Of a DNA stretch of 64,000 nt, positions 1-8,334 are shown one piece after another (positions within the stretch are counted from its first letter, which is position 1; each line of letters opens with the position of its first letter). Made by a program: the position numbers and the translations under genes. The notes below the pieces were generated by a model, which was not told the origin of the DNA, did no database searches, and saw only the letters and a program-made list of their open reading frames with translations. The stretch comes from VRUE01 sp963702175 (GTDB taxonomy: Bacteria > Actinomycetota > Thermoleophilia > Solirubrobacterales > 70-9), in NCBI GenBank assembly GCA_963702175.1, contig OY969721.1, positions 62,001 through 126,000 on the forward strand. Direction: 5' to 3'.

Positions 1-1269
<1,269 letters not shown>

Positions 1270-1274
1270 GTATC

Positions 1275-1280
1275 TAGACT
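1275..1280 (+). promoter_or_regulatory. Candidate -10 hexamer TAGACT of valS (leaderless type)
   Basis: TAGACT ends 6 nt before the GTG of valS. This spacing places transcription initiation at or next to the start codon. No clear -35 or Shine-Dalgarno sequence is visible. Confidence 0.5.
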
Positions 1281-1286
1281 CGCCGC

Positions 1287-3857
1287 GTGGACGCTGCGCA
1301 GCGGCAAAAGCTGGAGGAAACCACCCGCTACGAACCCGGTGAGGTCGAGGGGCGGGTCTTTGAGGAGTGGATCGCGGGGGGGTATTTCCACCCCGCTGCC
1401 GAGGGCACGGCGGAGGAGAACTTCTCGGTGGCGATCCCGCCACCCAACGTCACCGGCGCTCTGCACATGGGTCACGCCCTCAACGGGACGATGCAGGACG
1501 CCCTTGTCCGGATGAACCGGATGCGGGGCCGCAACGCGCTCTGGGTCCTCGGCACCGACCATGCCGGGATCGCCACCCAGGCGGTAGTCGAGAAAGAGCT
1601 GCGGGCGGAAGGCAGGACCCGCCAAGAGCTCGGTCGCGAGGAGTTCGTCGAGCAGGTCTGGGCCTGGAAGGAGGAGTACGGCTCACGGATCGTCGAGCAG
1701 TACAAGCGGCTCGGCGCTTCCTGCGACTACGAGCGGGAGCGCTTCACCCTCGACGAGGGCTACGTGCGCGCGGTCTACCGGGTCTTCAAGCAGCTCTACG
1801 AGAAGGGCTACATCTATCGCGACAACTACATGGTCAACTGGGACCCCGGCTCGCACTCGGCGATCTCCGACCTCGAGGTGGAGAACCGCGAGGTCGAGGA
1901 CACGCTCTACTCGATCGACTACCCGGTCGAGGGCTCCGAGCGCGTACTGACCGTCGCCACGGTGCGGCCGGAGACGATGCTGGCCGATACCGCCGTCGCC
2001 GTCAATCCCGGTGACGAGCGCTACGCCGGCGTGGTCGGGCAGCACTGCATCCTGCCCCTTGTCGGCCGCCGCCTGCCGATCATCGCCGACGTGCACGTTG
2101 ACCCCGAGTTCGGCACCGGGGCGCTGAAGATCACCCCTGGGCACGACGTCAACGACTTCGAGATCGGCCGCAAGCACGGGCTGGAGGAGATCGGCGTGAT
2201 CGGCCCCGACGGACGGATGAGCGAGGAGGCGGGGGAGGCCTACGCCGGGATGACGGTCGCCGAGGCGCAGGAGGCGGTAGTCGGGACGCTGCGCGAGCAG
2301 AGCCTGCTGCGCGCCGAGGAGCCCTACGTCCACTCGGTTCCCTTCTCCCATCGCTCCGGCGAGCGGATCGAGCCGCTGATCTCGCTGCAGTGGTTCTGCC
2401 GCATGGACGAGCTGGCGAAGCCGGCGATCGAGGCGGTGCAGCGCGACGAGGTGCGGATCACGCCGCCGCAGTGGAAGCGCGTCTACCTCGAGTGGATGAA
2501 GGAGATCCGTCCCTGGTGCATCTCGCGCCAGCTCTGGTGGGGGCACAGGATCCCGGTCTGGTATTGCGGGGGTGCGGACTGCGGGGAGATCTGGGTCGGA
2601 GAGGCAGCGCCGGAGCGCTGCGGCATCTGCGACGCGGAGCCGCGCCAGGAGGAGGACGTCCTCGACACCTGGTTCAGCTCGGCGATCTGGCCCTTTGCGA
2701 CGCTCGGCTGGCCGGACCAGACGCCAGAGCTGCGCGCCTTCTACCCGACCAGCTTCCTGACCACGGCGCGCGAGATCCTCTTCCTCTGGGTCGCCCGGAT
2801 GATCATGACCGGGATCGAGTTCGCCGGCGACGTGCCCTTCCGCGACGTCTACGTGCACTCGGTGATCCAGGCGCGCGACGGGCGGCGGATGTCGAAGAGC
2901 CTCGGTACGGGGATCGACCCGCTGGAGGAGATCGACGTGCACGGCGCCGACGCGCTGCGCTTTGGGCTGCTGGCGATGTCCTCGACCCAGGACGTGCGCT
3001 ACTCCGATGCCAAGGTGCAGCAGGGCCGCGACCTTGCCAACAAGCTCTGGAACGCCTCGCGCCTGATCCTGCTGAACGCGGGCGATGGCAACGCTGGGCA
3101 GCCCCAGCCGTCGCGGGTCGAGGATCGCTGGATCCTCTCGCGGCTGGAGCGCACGATCGCCTCGGTCAGTGCCATGCTCGACTCCTACGACTTCGCCCAC
3201 GCCGCCGCCGAGGCCTACGGGTTCTTCTGGTCGGAGCTCTGCGACTGGTACCTGGAGATCGCCAAGCCCCGCCTCTACGAGGGTGAGGAGGACGCCTCGG
3301 CGACGCTGCTCTGGGCGCTGGAGCGAGTGCTGGGGCTGCTGCACCCGATCATGCCCTTCGTCACCGAGGAGGTTTGGCGCTACCACCCGGCTCGCGAAGG
3401 CCACCTGGCGGTCCATCCCTTCCCGCAGGCGGACGAGTCGCTGTTCGATCCGGAGGCTGAGTCGGAGGTCGAGCGGTGGATCGAGCTGACTCGCCGCCTG
3501 CGCGCCTGGCGCGACATGGTCGAGGCGCCGGCTGCGACCCGGCTCTCTGCCCGGGTCGAGGGCGAGCAGCCGCACGAGTTCGTCGGTCGCCTCTCCCGCT
3601 TCGAGTTCGCCGAGGACGGTGGGGACCCGATCGCCGCGGTCGGCCCGGTCAGGGTGCTGGCCTCGTCCGATATCGACGCCGAGGCGGTTGCGGCGCGGCT
3701 GGAGAGGCGGCGCGAGGAGCTGCGCTCTGAGGTCGCCCGTGCCGAAGGCAAGCTGGCCAACGAGAAGTTCGTCGCTAAGGCGCCAGTGGAGCTGGTCGAG
3801 GAGGAGCGCGAGAAGCTCGAGCGCTACCGCGGCGAGCTGGAGGAGCTGTCGGAATAG
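1287..3857 (+). CDS. valS: Valyl-tRNA synthetase
   Basis: Class I aminoacyl-tRNA synthetase that charges tRNA-Val, 856 aa, normal for the family. The HIGH-type motif is HMGH within PPNVTGALHMGHAL near residue 50, and the KMSKS-type loop is RMSKS near residue 535. An editing (CP1) domain lies between them. The C-terminus is the Arg/Glu-rich tRNA-binding coiled coil typical of ValRS. The GTG start at 1287 is preceded by TAGACT and no Shine-Dalgarno, which suggests a leaderless mRNA. The TAG stop overlaps the probable start of folC as ATAG, so the two genes are likely translationally coupled. The pair valS-folC is a common bacterial neighbourhood. Confidence 0.97.
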   Translation: MDAAQRQKLEETTRYEPGEVEGRVFEEWIAGGYFHPAAEGTAEENFSVAIPPPNVTGALHMGHALNGTMQDALVRMNRMRGRNALWVLGTDHAGIATQAVVEKELRAEGRTRQELGREEFVEQVWAWKEEYGSRIVEQYKRLGASCDYERERFTLDEGYVRAVYRVFKQLYEKGYIYRDNYMVNWDPGSHSAISDLEVENREVEDTLYSIDYPVEGSERVLTVATVRPETMLADTAVAVNPGDERYAGVVGQHCILPLVGRRLPIIADVHVDPEFGTGALKITPGHDVNDFEIGRKHGLEEIGVIGPDGRMSEEAGEAYAGMTVAEAQEAVVGTLREQSLLRAEEPYVHSVPFSHRSGERIEPLISLQWFCRMDELAKPAIEAVQRDEVRITPPQWKRVYLEWMKEIRPWCISRQLWWGHRIPVWYCGGADCGEIWVGEAAPERCGICDAEPRQEEDVLDTWFSSAIWPFATLGWPDQTPELRAFYPTSFLTTAREILFLWVARMIMTGIEFAGDVPFRDVYVHSVIQARDGRRMSKSLGTGIDPLEEIDVHGADALRFGLLAMSSTQDVRYSDAKVQQGRDLANKLWNASRLILLNAGDGNAGQPQPSRVEDRWILSRLERTIASVSAMLDSYDFAHAAAEAYGFFWSELCDWYLEIAKPRLYEGEEDASATLLWALERVLGLLHPIMPFVTEEVWRYHPAREGHLAVHPFPQADESLFDPEAESEVERWIELTRRLRAWRDMVEAPAATRLSARVEGEQPHEFVGRLSRFEFAEDGGDPIAAVGPVRVLASSDIDAEAVAARLERRREELRSEVARAEGKLANEKFVAKAPVELVEEEREKLERYRGELEELSE

Positions 3858-5143
3858 ACGCGGAGGCTTATCTCGACTCGCTCGAGCCGATCGGCTGGAA
3901 GCTGGGCCTGGAGCGGATGCGCCGGCTCAACACTGCGCTCGGGATGCCCCAGCACCGGTTCGCCTCGATCCACGTCGTCGGCACCAACGGCAAGTCGTCG
4001 GTGACCCGGATGACCGCGGCGCTGCTCGAAGCTCACGGGCTCGCCGCCGGCGCCTGCGTCTCACCCCATGCCGAACGCTGGTCGCAGCGGGTTTTGATTC
4101 ACGGCGAGGAGATCGGTGGGGCCGAGTTTGCCGCCGCGGTGGAGCGCGCCGCCCAGGCCGCGGAGAACGTCAACCGCGCGCTCGAGGATGGGGAAGAGGT
4201 GACCCAGTTCGAGCTGGCGACCGGGGCCGCCTTTGCCGCCCTGGCCACGGCGAGGGTCGAGGTCGCCGCGATCGAGGCCGGGCTAGGGGGCAGGCTCGAC
4301 GCGACCAACACGATCCCTTCGCGGGTGACGGTGCTGACCTCGGTCGGCCTCGACCACACCGAGTGGCTGGGCGAGACCGAGGCCGAGATCGCCACCGAGA
4401 AGCTCGCCGTCCTGCGCGATCACTCGATCCTGGTCATCGGCCGGGTGAGCTCCGAGGTCGAGCAGCTCGCCGAGCGCACCGCGGCCGAGCGCGGCGCCCG
4501 CCTGGTGCGGGCGCCCGAGGATCCCGGCGAGGAGGTGCGGCTGCGGGCGCCGGGGCGCTTCCAGCGGCGCAACTTCGCCCTGGCGATGGCTGCGGCCGAG
4601 GCCTTCCTCGGTCAGCTCGACCCCGCCCGCGTCGCCGAGGTCGCGGCGACGCTGACCGTCCCCGGCCGTCTCGAGCGGGTTGCCGAGCATCCGCCGGCCT
4701 TCCTCGACGCGGCCCACAATCCCGACGGCGCTGCGGCGCTGGCTGAGGCCCTCGCCGAGCTTTCCACCGGCCGCGTTCGCCCTTTGTCGTGCTCCTCCAG
4801 ACAAAAAGCGAACGCGCAGCCGGTCATCGCCTGCCTGGCGATCCTCGGCGACAAGGATGCGGCGGCGATGGTACGCGCCCTCTCCCCGGTGCTGGAGCGG
4901 GTGGTTTGCACCGAGCTCGACGCCGCGGTCCTGGCCGCCCGAGGTCTGCCGGGGGCCTTATCGCGCCCAGCCAATGAGCTGGCAGAGCTCTGTGCAGCCG
5001 CCGGCCTCGCCGCCGAGACGGAGCCCGATTTCACCGCGGCGGTGAACCGCGCTCGCCGGCTCGCCCTCGAGGCCGATGCGATCCTCCTCGTCACCGGCTC
5101 GCACTACGCCCTGGCGTCCGCCCGCGCCATTCTCGTGTCCTGA
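3854..5143 (+). CDS. folC: Folylpolyglutamate synthase / dihydrofolate synthase, probable ATA start
   Basis: Mur-ligase-like enzyme that adds glutamate to dihydropteroate or folates. The P-loop is GTNGKSS, and the conserved N-terminal stretch YLDSLEPIGWKLG is encoded upstream of the first ATG (3917), so the real start must lie further 5'. No in-frame ATG, GTG or TTG exists there. An ATA at 3854-3856 forms an ATAG overlap with the valS stop and sits 8 nt after GGAGGAG (3839-3845), so I place the start there (429 aa). The C-terminal region carries an extra in-frame hairpin (4772-4816) before the conserved AILGDKD motif. Function is secure; the start is inference. Confidence 0.9.
   Translation: MDAEAYLDSLEPIGWKLGLERMRRLNTALGMPQHRFASIHVVGTNGKSSVTRMTAALLEAHGLAAGACVSPHAERWSQRVLIHGEEIGGAEFAAAVERAAQAAENVNRALEDGEEVTQFELATGAAFAALATARVEVAAIEAGLGGRLDATNTIPSRVTVLTSVGLDHTEWLGETEAEIATEKLAVLRDHSILVIGRVSSEVEQLAERTAAERGARLVRAPEDPGEEVRLRAPGRFQRRNFALAMAAAEAFLGQLDPARVAEVAATLTVPGRLERVAEHPPAFLDAAHNPDGAAALAEALAELSTGRVRPLSCSSRQKANAQPVIACLAILGDKDAAAMVRALSPVLERVVCTELDAAVLAARGLPGALSRPANELAELCAAAGLAAETEPDFTAAVNRARRLALEADAILLVTGSHYALASARAILVS
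4772..4816 (+). repeat. Hairpin element (family E) inside folC
   Basis: Two 17-nt arms (4772-4788 and 4800-4816) are complementary apart from two adjacent C/A mismatches, with an 11-nt loop. It is read in frame and adds about 15-18 residues of unusual composition just before the conserved AILGDKD motif. Only one copy was seen here, so its status as a repeat is inference. Confidence 0.5.
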
Positions 5144-5164
5144 GTCCTATGCGAGGATGATCGC

Positions 5165-5284
5165 GTGAACAGGAGCGCTGGCTCGGAACTGCTCTCGATG
5201 ATGGCTCTGGTCGCCGCGGTCGTCGCCGTGGTGATCCTCGTCTTCTTCGGCATCGGGTACCTGTTCGGCAGGCTTTTCCTCTGA
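5165..5284 (+). CDS. Small single-pass membrane protein (39 aa)
   Basis: A GTG-started ORF of 39 residues. After a short polar N-terminus (NRSAGSE) it has one long hydrophobic segment covering roughly residues 12-37. It ends with TGA at 5282-5284. I do not recognise a family. It lies between folC and a membrane-anchored zinc-ribbon gene on the same strand, 21 nt after the folC stop. No strong Shine-Dalgarno is visible. It could be a real membrane microprotein or a chance hydrophobic ORF in GC-rich DNA; the clean hydrophobic profile and position favour a real gene. Confidence 0.55.
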   Translation: MNRSAGSELLSMMALVAAVVAVVILVFFGIGYLFGRLFL

Positions 5285-5348
5285 GCGGAGGTTTCCCGCC
5301 GGGCGTGGCGAAGTAGACTCGCGCTCCCTCCCGGCGCGCCCCAAGCCC

Positions 5349-6032
5349 ATGTCTACAGCGATCTTCGGCATCAGCAACAGCGGTCTCAACCTGGTCGTCA
5401 GCCTGCTCGTATTGATGGTGGTCGTCGTCTGGCTGGCGCTGATCGTCTACACCTACCTCGACGCCAAGCGCCGCCTCTCCGACCCCTTCCTGGTCGCCTG
5501 CGCCACCGTCGGCTCTTTCTTCCCCTATATCGGCACCGCGGTCTACGCGATCGTGCGCCCGCCGGAGTTCCTCGAGGACGCCCACGAGCGCGAGCTCGAG
5601 ATCAAGGCGGCCGAGCTGCGGGTGCGCCAGCTGACCGAGGCCTCCTGCCCGAACTGCGAGTTCCCGATCGAGAAGAGCTTTCTGCGCTGCCCCAAGTGCC
5701 AGCGCCGCCTCAAGGATCCCTGCGGCAGCTGCGGCAAGCCGGTCGACCCGCGCTGGTCGCTTTGCCCCTACTGCGAGACCCCGCTTGCCAGGCGCGAGCG
5801 CGAGCGCGAACGACCGAGTCGCGCCGAGCGGCAGCCCCCGCGCCGCGCTGAGCGTGACGAGGGCCGCGAGAGCCGACCGCAACGGGAGGAGCGGCCCGCG
5901 CCGAAACGGCAGCCGGCCGCCCGCAAGAAAGCCCCGCCACCCGATGCCGAGAGGCAGGCGCCGGCGGCGAAAGCAAAACGACCCCAAAGGAGCCCCGAAC
6001 GTGAGCCGGACCCTGATCCTCGTCAAGCCTGA
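5349..6032 (+). CDS. Membrane-anchored double zinc-ribbon protein
   Basis: 227 aa. Two hydrophobic segments occupy about residues 10-35 and 50-70. A helical linker follows, then two CxxC pairs (CPNC with CPKC, CGSC with CPYC) at about residues 100-150 that form a double zinc ribbon. The C-terminal 80 residues are Arg/Pro/Glu-rich and probably disordered. The layout suggests an inner-membrane protein with a cytoplasmic zinc ribbon and basic tail; the partner is unknown. TAGACT lies 29 nt upstream. The 3' end overlaps ndk by 32 nt, so the two are probably co-transcribed. The basic tail is encoded in the overlap and may be poorly constrained. Confidence 0.8.
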   Translation: MSTAIFGISNSGLNLVVSLLVLMVVVVWLALIVYTYLDAKRRLSDPFLVACATVGSFFPYIGTAVYAIVRPPEFLEDAHERELEIKAAELRVRQLTEASCPNCEFPIEKSFLRCPKCQRRLKDPCGSCGKPVDPRWSLCPYCETPLARRERERERPSRAERQPPRRAERDEGRESRPQREERPAPKRQPAARKKAPPPDAERQAPAAKAKRPQRSPEREPDPDPRQA

Positions 6033-6408
6033 CGCCTTCGAGCGCGCCCTGACCGGCGAGGTAATCGCCCGCTTCGAGCGCAAGGGGTTGCGGATCTCGG
6101 CTCTGAAGACGATGCGGGCCGACGAGGCGATCGCCAACAGGCACTACGAAGAGCACACCGAGAAGCCCTTCTTCGGCGAGCTGGTCTCCTTCATCACCGG
6201 CGGCGACCTGGTCGCAATGGTGCTCGAGGGGGAGGAAGCGGTGCCGGCGGCGCGCCAGGTGATCGGGGTGACCAACCCTGTCGAGGCTGCGCCCGGCTCG
6301 ATTCGCGGTGACTTTGCGCTTGAGGTGACCTTCAACATGGTCCATGGGTCCGACTCCGATGAGTCGGCGCAGCGTGAGATTGGGATCTGGTTTCCTGAGC
6401 TTGCGTAG
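6001..6408 (+). CDS. ndk: Nucleoside diphosphate kinase
   Basis: Transfers the gamma phosphate from ATP to NDPs through a phospho-histidine. 135 aa, the usual size. It begins SRTLILVKPDAFER, the typical NDPK N-terminus. The region equivalent to the active-site NIVHGSDS reads NMVHGSDSDESA, so the catalytic His is in HGSD near residue 115. The GTG start at 6001 was chosen because it has an AAAGGAG Shine-Dalgarno at ideal distance and matches the family start. It overlaps the upstream zinc-ribbon gene. A 115-bp palindromic element starts directly after the stop. Confidence 0.95.
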   Translation: MSRTLILVKPDAFERALTGEVIARFERKGLRISALKTMRADEAIANRHYEEHTEKPFFGELVSFITGGDLVAMVLEGEEAVPAARQVIGVTNPVEAAPGSIRGDFALEVTFNMVHGSDSDESAQREIGIWFPELA

Positions 6409-6523
6409 TAGGCCCGGGTGGGTGGGGCCTACGCTCAACTTTTTCGGTCGGCCAAGTGAGGCCGTCCGAGATGCGGTAAGCCGAAAAAGTACAAGACGCT
6501 TCGACCCCACCCACCCGGGCCTA
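6409..6523 (+). repeat. Palindromic element family D, copy 1 (between ndk and maf)
   Basis: Perfect 19-bp outer arms (6409-6427 and 6505-6523), then a 10-nt spacer, perfect 10-bp inner arms (6438-6447 and 6481-6490), a 33-nt loop with a further 5-bp hairpin (6449-6453 and 6460-6464), and a 14-nt spacer. It begins right after the ndk stop, and its last base is the A of the maf ATG. The copy at 15349-15467 has the same spacing with different arm sequences. Confidence 0.85.
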
Positions 6524-7167
6524 TGACGGTGGTTCTGGCATCCGGATCTCCTCAGCGGAGAGAGATCCTCACGAAGCTGGGTGTGACCTTCGAGGTCGTG
6601 GTTCCCGGTGTAGACGAGCTAACCGGGGGCGATCCGGAGGTCGAGGTGCTGGAGAACGCTCGGCGCAAGGCAAATGCTGTGACCGAAGCGGCCTCTCCCG
6701 CGGGTGGCATCGTAGGGGGGCCCACCCCCGAGGACGCTTTAGCGACCGCAGGGGGTGGGGGGTCCCCTGCGGTGACAGGACCCGCGCGCCTGATCGTTGC
6801 CTGCGATACCGATGTTGTCCTGGACGGCAAAGCACTCGGCAAGCCGGCTGATGCCGACGAGGCCCGCAGCTATCTGGATCGAATGTCTGGGCGCGCGCAT
6901 CAGGTCCTGAGCGGCCTGATTGTCCTGGTCGGCGACGAAGAGCGCAGTGGACTGGAGAGGACGACCGTCGTCTTCAGAGACCTGAGCGACGTCGAGAAGG
7001 TGCGTTACGTCGATTTCGGCGAGTGGCAGGGGCGCTCGGGGGGGTATGCGATCCAGACGCTGGGGTCGACCCTGGTGGAGCGGATCGAGGGGAGCGTTTC
7101 CAACGTTGTGGGGTTGCCGGTTGGCTTGCTGTTGGAGCTGGCGCCGGAGCTGTTCGGACGAGACTGA
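6523..7167 (+). CDS. maf: Maf-family nucleotide pyrophosphatase with an inserted palindromic segment
   Basis: House-cleaning nucleotide pyrophosphatase of the Maf/YhdE family. The substrate-binding start VLASGSPQRREIL and the later CDTDVVLDG and SGRAHQV motifs are present. At 214 aa it is about 25-30 residues longer than usual. The surplus (residues about 59-88) coincides with a family A palindromic element that is read through in frame between the KANAV region and the LIVACDTD strand. The ATG is fixed by homology, yet no Shine-Dalgarno is possible because the arm of element D1 abuts it. It sits just upstream of mreB, a common location for maf. Confidence 0.93.
   Translation: MTVVLASGSPQRREILTKLGVTFEVVVPGVDELTGGDPEVEVLENARRKANAVTEAASPAGGIVGGPTPEDALATAGGGGSPAVTGPARLIVACDTDVVLDGKALGKPADADEARSYLDRMSGRAHQVLSGLIVLVGDEERSGLERTTVVFRDLSDVEKVRYVDFGEWQGRSGGYAIQTLGSTLVERIEGSVSNVVGLPVGLLLELAPELFGRD
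6697..6786 (+). repeat. Palindromic element family A, copy A1, inside maf
   Basis: It shows the family A order: CGGGTGGC, a stem, CCCACCCCC, a GAGGACGCTTTAGCGACCGC loop, GGGGGTGGG, a stem, GACAGGACCCGCG. The 9-bp arms and the CGC-TTTA-GCG terminal hairpin differ from other copies by paired changes. It is translated as a Gly/Pro/Ala-rich insert in Maf. Confidence 0.85.
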
Positions 7168-7172
7168 CCGAG

Positions 7173-7226
7173 AAATCGGGCCCGATTTGGTCCGTTTGGG
7201 ATCATTCCCAGGGAACTTCTCCCTGG
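7173..7226 (+). promoter_or_regulatory. Palindrome and hairpin in the mreB leader
   Basis: A perfect 16-nt palindrome AAATCGGGCCCGATTT (7173-7188) is followed by a 7-bp hairpin CCAGGGA-loop-TCCCTGG (7208-7226). The hairpin ends at the GGAGG that serves as ribosome binding site for mreB. It may be an operator plus a translational control hairpin for the shape operon; this is inference. Confidence 0.4.
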
Positions 7227-7243
7227 AGGCCTCCAATTCCAGC

Positions 7244-8296
7244 ATGGGCGTACTCGGCTATCTAAGAGGGCTCGGCGGTCGCGACATGGCTGTCGACCTC
7301 GGCACGGCCAACACGCTCGTCTACGTCCGCGGTCGCGGCATCGTCCTTTCCGAGCCCTCGGTGGTGGCGATCGACTCCCGCAACGGGCAGGTCCACGCGG
7401 TCGGGGTCGAAGCGAAGCGGATGCTCGGCCGCACGCCGGGCACGATCACCGCGATCCGCCCACTCAAGGACGGCGTGATCGCCGACTTCGACGTCACCGA
7501 GCAGATGCTGCGCCACTTCATCACCCAGGTGCACTCGAACCGCTTCGCCCACCCGCGCGTCGTCGTCTGCGTCCCCTCCGGCGTCACCGGGGTCGAGAAG
7601 CGCGCCGTCGAGGAGGCCTGCCTCTCGGCGGGCGCTCGCCAGGCCTACCTGATCGAGGAGCCGATGGCGGCGGCGATCGGTGCCGGCCTGCCGGTCGCCG
7701 AGCCGACCGGGTCGATGGTCGTCGACGTCGGTGGAGGCACCACCGAGGTGGCGGTGATCTCGCTCGGCGGGATCGTCGTCTCGCAGTCGATCCGGGTCGG
7801 CGGCGATGAGCTCGACGAGGCGATCGTCAACTACTGCAAGCACGAGTACAAGCTGGCGATCGGCACGCAGACGGCGGAGGAGGTGAAGCTCGAGGCCGGC
7901 TCCGCCTCGCCGCTGGCGGAGGAGGTGCGGACCGAGATTCGCGGCCGCGACCTCGTCTCTGGGCTGCCGAAAACGATCACGCTCGGCTCCGAGGAGATCC
8001 GCGAGGCGCTCGACGAACCGGTCGGACACGTCGTCGAGGCAGTCAAGGACACCCTCGATCGCACGCCTCCGGAGCTTGCGGGGGACATCATGGACCGCGG
8101 TATCACGCTGGCCGGCGGGGGCGCGCTGCTGCAAGGTCTGGAGCAGCGCCTGCGTGATGAGTGCCAGATGCCCTGCCAACTGGCAGAGTCACCGCTTACG
8201 TGCGTGGCGATCGGCTCCGGCATCTCGCTGGAGGAGTTCGAGGCGATCCACCGCGCCAGCAAGAGAAATTCCGGAGCGAGGCGCCAGCTTGGCTAG
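7244..8296 (+). CDS. mreB: Rod shape-determining protein MreB
   Basis: Bacterial actin homologue that directs lateral wall synthesis at the membrane. 350 aa with all actin-fold phosphate motifs: DLGTANT (phosphate 1, near residue 15), DVGGGTTE (phosphate 2, about 160) and an adenosine motif LAGGGALL near 285. I chose ATG 7244, which gives the canonical MreB N-terminus with GRDMAVDLGTANTLV, over earlier in-frame starts. A GGAGG lies 13 nt upstream next to a hairpin. It heads the operon mreB-mreC-mreD-pbp2-rodA. Confidence 0.97.
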   Translation: MGVLGYLRGLGGRDMAVDLGTANTLVYVRGRGIVLSEPSVVAIDSRNGQVHAVGVEAKRMLGRTPGTITAIRPLKDGVIADFDVTEQMLRHFITQVHSNRFAHPRVVVCVPSGVTGVEKRAVEEACLSAGARQAYLIEEPMAAAIGAGLPVAEPTGSMVVDVGGGTTEVAVISLGGIVVSQSIRVGGDELDEAIVNYCKHEYKLAIGTQTAEEVKLEAGSASPLAEEVRTEIRGRDLVSGLPKTITLGSEEIREALDEPVGHVVEAVKDTLDRTPPELAGDIMDRGITLAGGGALLQGLEQRLRDECQMPCQLAESPLTCVAIGSGISLEEFEAIHRASKRNSGARRQLG

Positions 8297-8334
8297 CCAA
8301 CGCTCACTTTCACCGCAAGACTTGGTCATCAATC

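Noticed and set aside
1683..3575. 630-codon open frame on the minus strand over valS
   Set aside because: Shadow of valS. High GC leaves the opposite strand free of stops; the translation is Arg/Leu/Asp-rich with no domain pattern. The same applies to long minus-strand frames over leuS (23881-26166), polA (61510-63648), trpD-trpC (48356-50290) and rng (12862-14433).
6409..6523. Rho-independent terminator after ndk
   Set aside because: The structure is far larger than a terminator, has no T-tract, and is nested with the same geometry as a second copy; it is better described as an element.
7046..7243. Extended MreB start at 7046
   Set aside because: It would run through the end of maf and the leader hairpins; MreB homology starts at ATG 7244.
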